Source: DATDOY01 sp035293045
GTDB taxonomy: Bacteria; Actinomycetota; Acidimicrobiia; IMCC26256; JACPCJ01
Direction of reading: 5' to 3'
DNA length: 5,163 nucleotides
Assembly: GCA_035293045.1 (NCBI GenBank)
Contig: DATDOY010000249.1
Location: forward strand, 1 to 5,163
Shown here: positions 4,306-5,163 of the stretch, piece after piece
Position numbering within the stretch: position 1 is the first letter of the stretch
Layout: every line of letters starts with the position of its first letter
Notes under the pieces: generated by a model
The model's input: the letters and a program-made list of their open reading frames with translations, nothing else
Databases searched by the model: none
What the model was told of the DNA's origin: nothing
Program-made: the position numbers and the translations under genes

Positions 4306-5163
4306 TCAGGACTCGTCGTCCGCGTCGCCCTCGGATGCGCCGTCCGGGACCGCGGCGCGCAGCTCGAGGGTCGGCGGGGCGACGCGTTGGACGCGACACA
4401 CCTGCACCGGCTCGTCGAGTCCTTTAACCCGACGGCGTCCCGAACGGCCGAACTCCACGCGCCCGCGCAGCGCTCCCGCCGCGTTGCGCGTCGCCACGGT
4501 GGCGAGCACCTCGCCGCCCTTGGCCACGCCGGCGACGCGCGCGGCCACGTTGACGTCGTGGCCGACGACGTCGTCGCGACTCTCGTAGGCCTCTCCCCAG
4601 TGGATGCCGGCGCGCATGCGAAGCGGAGGCGGGGACTCCTGCACGAGCTCGAGCGCGGCCAGAACCGCCGCCTCCGGCCCGGGGAACGTGAGCAAAAGTC
4701 CGTCGCCGAGGCGCTTCACGATCTTGCCGCCTCGGCTTCGCACGATCGGACCCACGGCGAGCGTGTGCCGTTGCAACAGATCGTGAGCGGCGTCGTCGCC
4801 CTCGCGCTCGGTGTAGGTGGTGAAGCCCTCGAGGTCGGTGAACACGATCGCCATCGGAGTGGGTCGTTCGCCCCCCGCCTCCGGGTCCTCGCCTCTCGAC
4901 GACAGGATTTGCAGCGTGCTGAGCCCAAGCTCGGACATGATCGACGGACGCCGTTCGACCTCGCGCTCCAAGAAGCGCTGGAGCACCTCGACAGGCGAGG
5001 CCGCCGAGATCGGCTCACCGATGGGGTCGTCGACCCATTCTCGACGCACGAGCCCGAGTTCGATCGCCGACGACAACACCTCAGGATCGTTGCGAAGGAG
5101 GTCGGCGAGGCCGTTGCGGAGACGACCCCGGACGGATCCCTTCGCTTGGGTGACGGCGGCTTT
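4306..5163 (-). CDS. class III adenylate/guanylate cyclase domain protein, 5' end outside window
   Basis: A signalling enzyme making a cyclic nucleotide (probably cAMP) from its triphosphate. Numbering from GTG 5079, the cyclase domain spans about 76-232: metal-binding Asp82 in FTDLEGFT, Lys122 and metal-binding Asp126 in VKRLGDG, then GHDVNVAAR (173-181) with Asp175, Asn177 and Arg181, the transition-state Asn/Arg pair. All key residues are present, so it should be active; Lys122 and Asp175 favour ATP. An N-terminal helical region of about 70 residues precedes it and an acidic tail (GDADDES) ends it. No membrane helix is visible. The frame stays open from 5080 to the window edge, and those 28 codons read as protein (such as RNGLADLLRNDPEVL), so GTG 5079 is probably internal and the true start lies to the right. 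It is the upstream gene of the SDR pair. Confidence 0.9.
   Translation of the reverse strand, partial: KAAVTQAKGSVRGRLRNGLADLLRNDPEVLSSAIELGLVRREWVDDPIGEPISAASPVEVLQRFLEREVERRPSIMSELGLSTLQILSSRGEDPEAGGERPTPMAIVFTDLEGFTTYTEREGDDAAHDLLQRHTLAVGPIVRSRGGKIVKRLGDGLLLTFPGPEAAVLAALELVQESPPPLRMRAGIHWGEAYESRDDVVGHDVNVAARVAGVAKGGEVLATVATRNAAGALRGRVEFGRSGRRRVKGLDEPVQVCRVQRVAPPTLELRAAVPDGASEGDADDES

Noticed and set aside
5077..5079. GTG 5079 as the cyclase start
   Set aside because: The same frame is open to the window edge and the upstream codons read as a continuous helical protein, so the GTG is most likely an internal Val.

Overview
The window is GC-rich, gene-dense bacterial DNA. Strong G/C third positions, frequent GTG starts, TAnnnT-type -10 boxes with apparently leaderless starts, and a Lys/Ala-tailed phasin/HBHA-like protein all point to Actinomycetota. 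Gene content would fit the Acidimicrobiia, but that class assignment is inference. I see no mobile element, CRISPR array, or tRNA/rRNA gene.

Layout: (1) 1-206, minus strand: the N-terminal part of an alpha/beta hydrolase, running off the left edge. (2) 207-359: a divergent promoter region with two TAnnnT boxes, each placed 6 nt from a putative translation start. (3) 360-2875, plus strand: three tightly packed genes, namely a multi-pass membrane protein of the LPG-synthase-TM/UPF0104 flippase-like family, a membrane PAP2-type phosphatase/phosphotransferase (PAP2_3 subtype), and an Fpg/Nei-family DNA glycosylase. The first pair is 4 nt apart and the second pair overlaps by 8 nt. (4) 2876-3060: a weak terminator candidate, then a well-formed promoter (-35/17 nt/-10) covered by two overlapping inverted repeats that look like a TetR-type operator, then a leader with a perfect 9-bp hairpin and a good Shine-Dalgarno. 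(5) 3061-3399: a 112-residue phasin/HBHA-like protein. (6) 3400-3528: a strong hairpin terminator between convergent genes and four perfect copies of an 11-bp repeat. (7) 3529-5163, minus strand: a two-gene unit transcribed leftwards, a class III nucleotidyl cyclase (5' end outside the window) followed 6 nt later by an SDR oxidoreductase.

How the genes may work together: the flippase-like and PAP2 proteins are both membrane proteins of lipid or lipid-carrier metabolism and may act on the same envelope lipid. The glycosylase is a DNA repair enzyme that shares their transcript. The phasin-like gene stands alone under what looks like a repressible promoter; its operator is close to the motif known for KstR2-type (acyl-CoA-responsive TetR) regulators, which suits a lipid-inclusion or lipid-associated protein. 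The cyclase/SDR pair is probably one transcript, but the SDR substrate cannot be read from sequence.

I do not find a clearly new multi-gene system. The points most worth checking are the operator architecture at 2961-2989, the missing canonical start codon of the flippase-like gene, the altered zinc finger of the glycosylase, and the stop-rich tandem repeat at 3492-3535.
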